Assembly: GCA_947258695.1 (NCBI GenBank)
Contig: CAMYJG010000001.1
Location: 62,001 to 126,000 of the forward strand
Reading direction: 5' to 3'
Length of the DNA: 64,000 nt
From: an uncultured Ectothiorhodospiraceae bacterium
GTDB taxonomy: Bacteria; Pseudomonadota; Gammaproteobacteria; UBA6429; Thiohalophilaceae
Position numbers and translations under genes: made by a program. The notes beneath the pieces are model-generated. The model ran no database searches. It had not been told where the DNA came from and saw only the letters and a program-made list of their open reading frames with translations. This document shows positions 61,723-64,000 of this stretch, in pieces. The first letter of the stretch is position 1. Each line of letters opens with the position of its first letter.

Positions 61723-63534
61723 TTAGCCAATTTCAATTAGGGTTTCATCCGGTGTGACACTATCACCCTTGGCAACATGGATTGCTGCAACAACACCTGA
61801 TATTGATGCCTGGATTTCGGTTTCCATTTTCATTGCTTCTGTAATTAATACTGGATCGCCGGCTTTTATCTCATCGCCAATATTGACCAGCACCTCTATT
61901 ATAACCCCCGGCATAGATGTCGTTATATGACCCGCTTCTGTTGCCCGAGGCCGTTTACCACTTGCCGATGATTTACGTGACTGGTTATCATCTAGCTCTA
62001 ATTCACTTAAGGTTTCAACCATGATTTCTTCAGGTACGCCATCAATACTTAAATAATACGGACGCATGTCCTGTGTTCGATGACCTGCACCGGTTAATCC
62101 AATGTGATAAGTTTCACCGTGTATAGTGACATTAAATTCTGTCGCAGCACTATGCCCATTACCATCAACGTTTGCTGGTTCAAGTGCTTCTGGAACAAGT
62201 TTACCTTTGTCACGTTCTTCTAAAAACGTACGACCTATATCAGGGAACATCGCATAGGTTAATACATCATCTTCGTTATGCGCCAGGTTACCGATTTCTT
62301 TTCTTAGTTTATCCATTTCATCAGCCAGTAAATCTGCAGGTCGACAATCAATGACATCTTCATTGCCAATTGCCATCTGTCTGACTTGCGGACTTACTTT
62401 TCCCGGCGCTTTACCATAGCGGCCTTGTAAATATAGTTTTACTTCATTGGTAATGGTCTTATAACGCTCACCGCTTAAGACATTGAGAACCGCCTGGGTA
62501 CCGACTATTTGTGAAGTCGGTGTGACTAATGGCGGATAACCGAGTTCTTTTCTAACCAACGGAATTTCGCTAAGCACATCATTCATACGAGTAAGTGCAT
62601 CCTGCTCTTTTAACTGGTTAGACAAATTAGAAATCATACCTCCCGGCACCTGGTTTACCTGAACCCGGGTATCTAGTCCTGTAAATTCACTTTCAAATTG
62701 ATGGTATTTTTTTCTTACCTCGTAAAAGTAAAAACCAATTTCCTGTAACGCAACAAGATCAAGTTCACTGTCAAACTCAGTATTTTTAAAAGCGGCGACC
62801 ATACTTTCTGTTGGAGGGTGACTGGTTCCATCAGCAAAAGAAGATATCGCCGTATCAATACCAAAAGCGCCATTTTCAACAGCCTTATATTGACAAATAC
62901 TTGATAAGCCGGAAGTAGCATGCGAATGTAAATGAACCGGGATACTCACCTGATCAACTAATGCCTTTACTAAATCAGCTGTGACCACAGGTGTTAGTAA
63001 ACCTGCCATGTCTTTAATTACAATACTGTCGCAACCCATTTTTTCCAACTCACGACCAAGACTGATAAAATACTGTAAATTGTGATCAGGGCTGGTGGTA
63101 TAACAAATTGCACCCTGAGCATGTTTATTAACTTGTTTCACCGTATCAATCGATGTTTTGATGTTACGCAAATCATTCATAGCATCGAAAATACGAAAAA
63201 CATCAATTCCATTTTCAGCAGCTTGTTTTACAAAGGCGCGAACAACATCATCAGCATAATGACGATAGCCTAATAAGTTTTGACCACGCAATAGCATTTG
63301 AAGACGGGTATTGGGTAAAGCCTGTCGAAGTAAACGTAAACGTTGCCATGGGTCTTCTTTTAAATAACGGACACATGCATCAAACGTTGCACCACCCCAA
63401 ACCTCAAGGGACCAGTAACCTATTTTATCCAGTCGATCACAGATGGGTAACATGTCTTCAGTACGCATTCGTGTTGCAATCAGTGACTGATGAGCATCAC
63501 GTAAAATAGTGTCTGTAATATTTACTTTCGACAT
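61723..63534 (-). CDS. oadA: Pyruvate carboxylase subunit B / oxaloacetate decarboxylase alpha subunit (biotin carrier at C-terminus)
   Basis: 'ITDTILRDAHQSLIATRMRTEDMLPICDRLDKIGYWSLEVWGGATFDACVRYLKEDPWQRLR', biotinyl motif 'ITEAMKMETEI'. Confidence 0.94.
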   Translation of the reverse strand: MSKVNITDTILRDAHQSLIATRMRTEDMLPICDRLDKIGYWSLEVWGGATFDACVRYLKEDPWQRLRLLRQALPNTRLQMLLRGQNLLGYRHYADDVVRAFVKQAAENGIDVFRIFDAMNDLRNIKTSIDTVKQVNKHAQGAICYTTSPDHNLQYFISLGRELEKMGCDSIVIKDMAGLLTPVVTADLVKALVDQVSIPVHLHSHATSGLSSICQYKAVENGAFGIDTAISSFADGTSHPPTESMVAAFKNTEFDSELDLVALQEIGFYFYEVRKKYHQFESEFTGLDTRVQVNQVPGGMISNLSNQLKEQDALTRMNDVLSEIPLVRKELGYPPLVTPTSQIVGTQAVLNVLSGERYKTITNEVKLYLQGRYGKAPGKVSPQVRQMAIGNEDVIDCRPADLLADEMDKLRKEIGNLAHNEDDVLTYAMFPDIGRTFLEERDKGKLVPEALEPANVDGNGHSAATEFNVTIHGETYHIGLTGAGHRTQDMRPYYLSIDGVPEEIMVETLSELELDDNQSRKSSASGKRPRATEAGHITTSMPGVIIEVLVNIGDEIKAGDPVLITEAMKMETEIQASISGVVAAIHVAKGDSVTPDETLIEIG

Positions 63535-63552
63535 TAACTAATTTCCTTAAGC

Positions 63553-64000
63553 TTAAATACCGGCATTTGCTGCTAATGCTGCGGCAACTGCTGCTGCAAC
63601 TTCGCGTGTAGAACGTTTAACCGAATAGTTGGTTAATTCCGGATGCTTATCAACAAACCCGGTATTAAATTCCCCTGTTTGAAAGTCAGCCGAAGCAAGA
63701 ATTTCAATATAATAAGGGATAGTTGTTTTAACACCATGCAGAGTAATATCTCTTAATGCGCGACGGGAGCGATCAATTAATGAATCCCAATCCATCGCCC
63801 AAACAACAAGTTTGGCACACATCGAGTCATAGTATGGGGGAATAACATAACCACTATAAATTGCACCATCAGTACGAACACCTGGACCGCCTGCAGCAAA
63901 ATAACGATTAATCTTGCCAAAGCTGGGAAGAAAATCATTTTGTGGATCTTCAGCATTAATTCTAAATTCCATGGCAAAACCACGCCGAGTAATATCCGAT
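63553..64000 (-). CDS. Biotin carboxylase subunit (AccC/PycA-like), C-terminal part; continues past the right edge
   Basis: Frame stays open to the window end: 'SDITRRGFAMEFRINAEDPQNDFLPSFGKINRY..PPYYDSMCAKLVVW'. Adjacent to the pycB/oadA gene. Confidence 0.93.
   Translation of the reverse strand, partial: SDITRRGFAMEFRINAEDPQNDFLPSFGKINRYFAAGGPGVRTDGAIYSGYVIPPYYDSMCAKLVVWAMDWDSLIDRSRRALRDITLHGVKTTIPYYIEILASADFQTGEFNTGFVDKHPELTNYSVKRSTREVAAAVAAALAANAGI

Overview
The window is a compact, AT-rich, chromosomal gammaproteobacterial-type segment. I see no prophage, transposase or CRISPR array. Left to right it holds: the C-terminal part of a PAS/hybrid histidine kinase; a TetR-TolC-RND efflux operon with no membrane-fusion gene; envelope and housekeeping genes (NlpC/P60, PBP1b, DinG/YoaA-type helicase, TsaB); a moxR-DUF58-DUF4381-bat operon; dapE; 4.5S RNA-dnaX-ybaB-recR; motAB-rsgA-phhB-M48-orn; a flagellar/chemotaxis block fliLMNOPQR-flhBAFG-fliA-cheYZAB-motCD-parA-cheW-cheW-DUF2802; rne/rluC; sppA; maf; and a two-subunit pyruvate carboxylase / oxaloacetate decarboxylase-type locus running off the right edge.

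Four observations stand out. (1) Two otherwise intact conserved genes, flhA and a Ste24-type M48 protease, each carry a short internal frameshifting deletion. Each loses a conserved segment, including the HExxH zinc motif of the protease. (2) A ~218 bp palindromic element with 34 bp near-identical inverted termini ends 2 bp from the pycB/oadA stop codon. (3) The CheA linker carries a tandem 'DEI(x)(D/E)(D/E)EFE(S/A)LLDD(L/I)HGKG(x)FS' peptide repeat. (4) There are several candidate sigma-54 and sigma-28 sites, hairpin-rich leaders and inverted repeats around the flagellar and rne genes. I did not find a convincing new multi-gene system. All functional calls come from reading the translated sequences; no database search was run.
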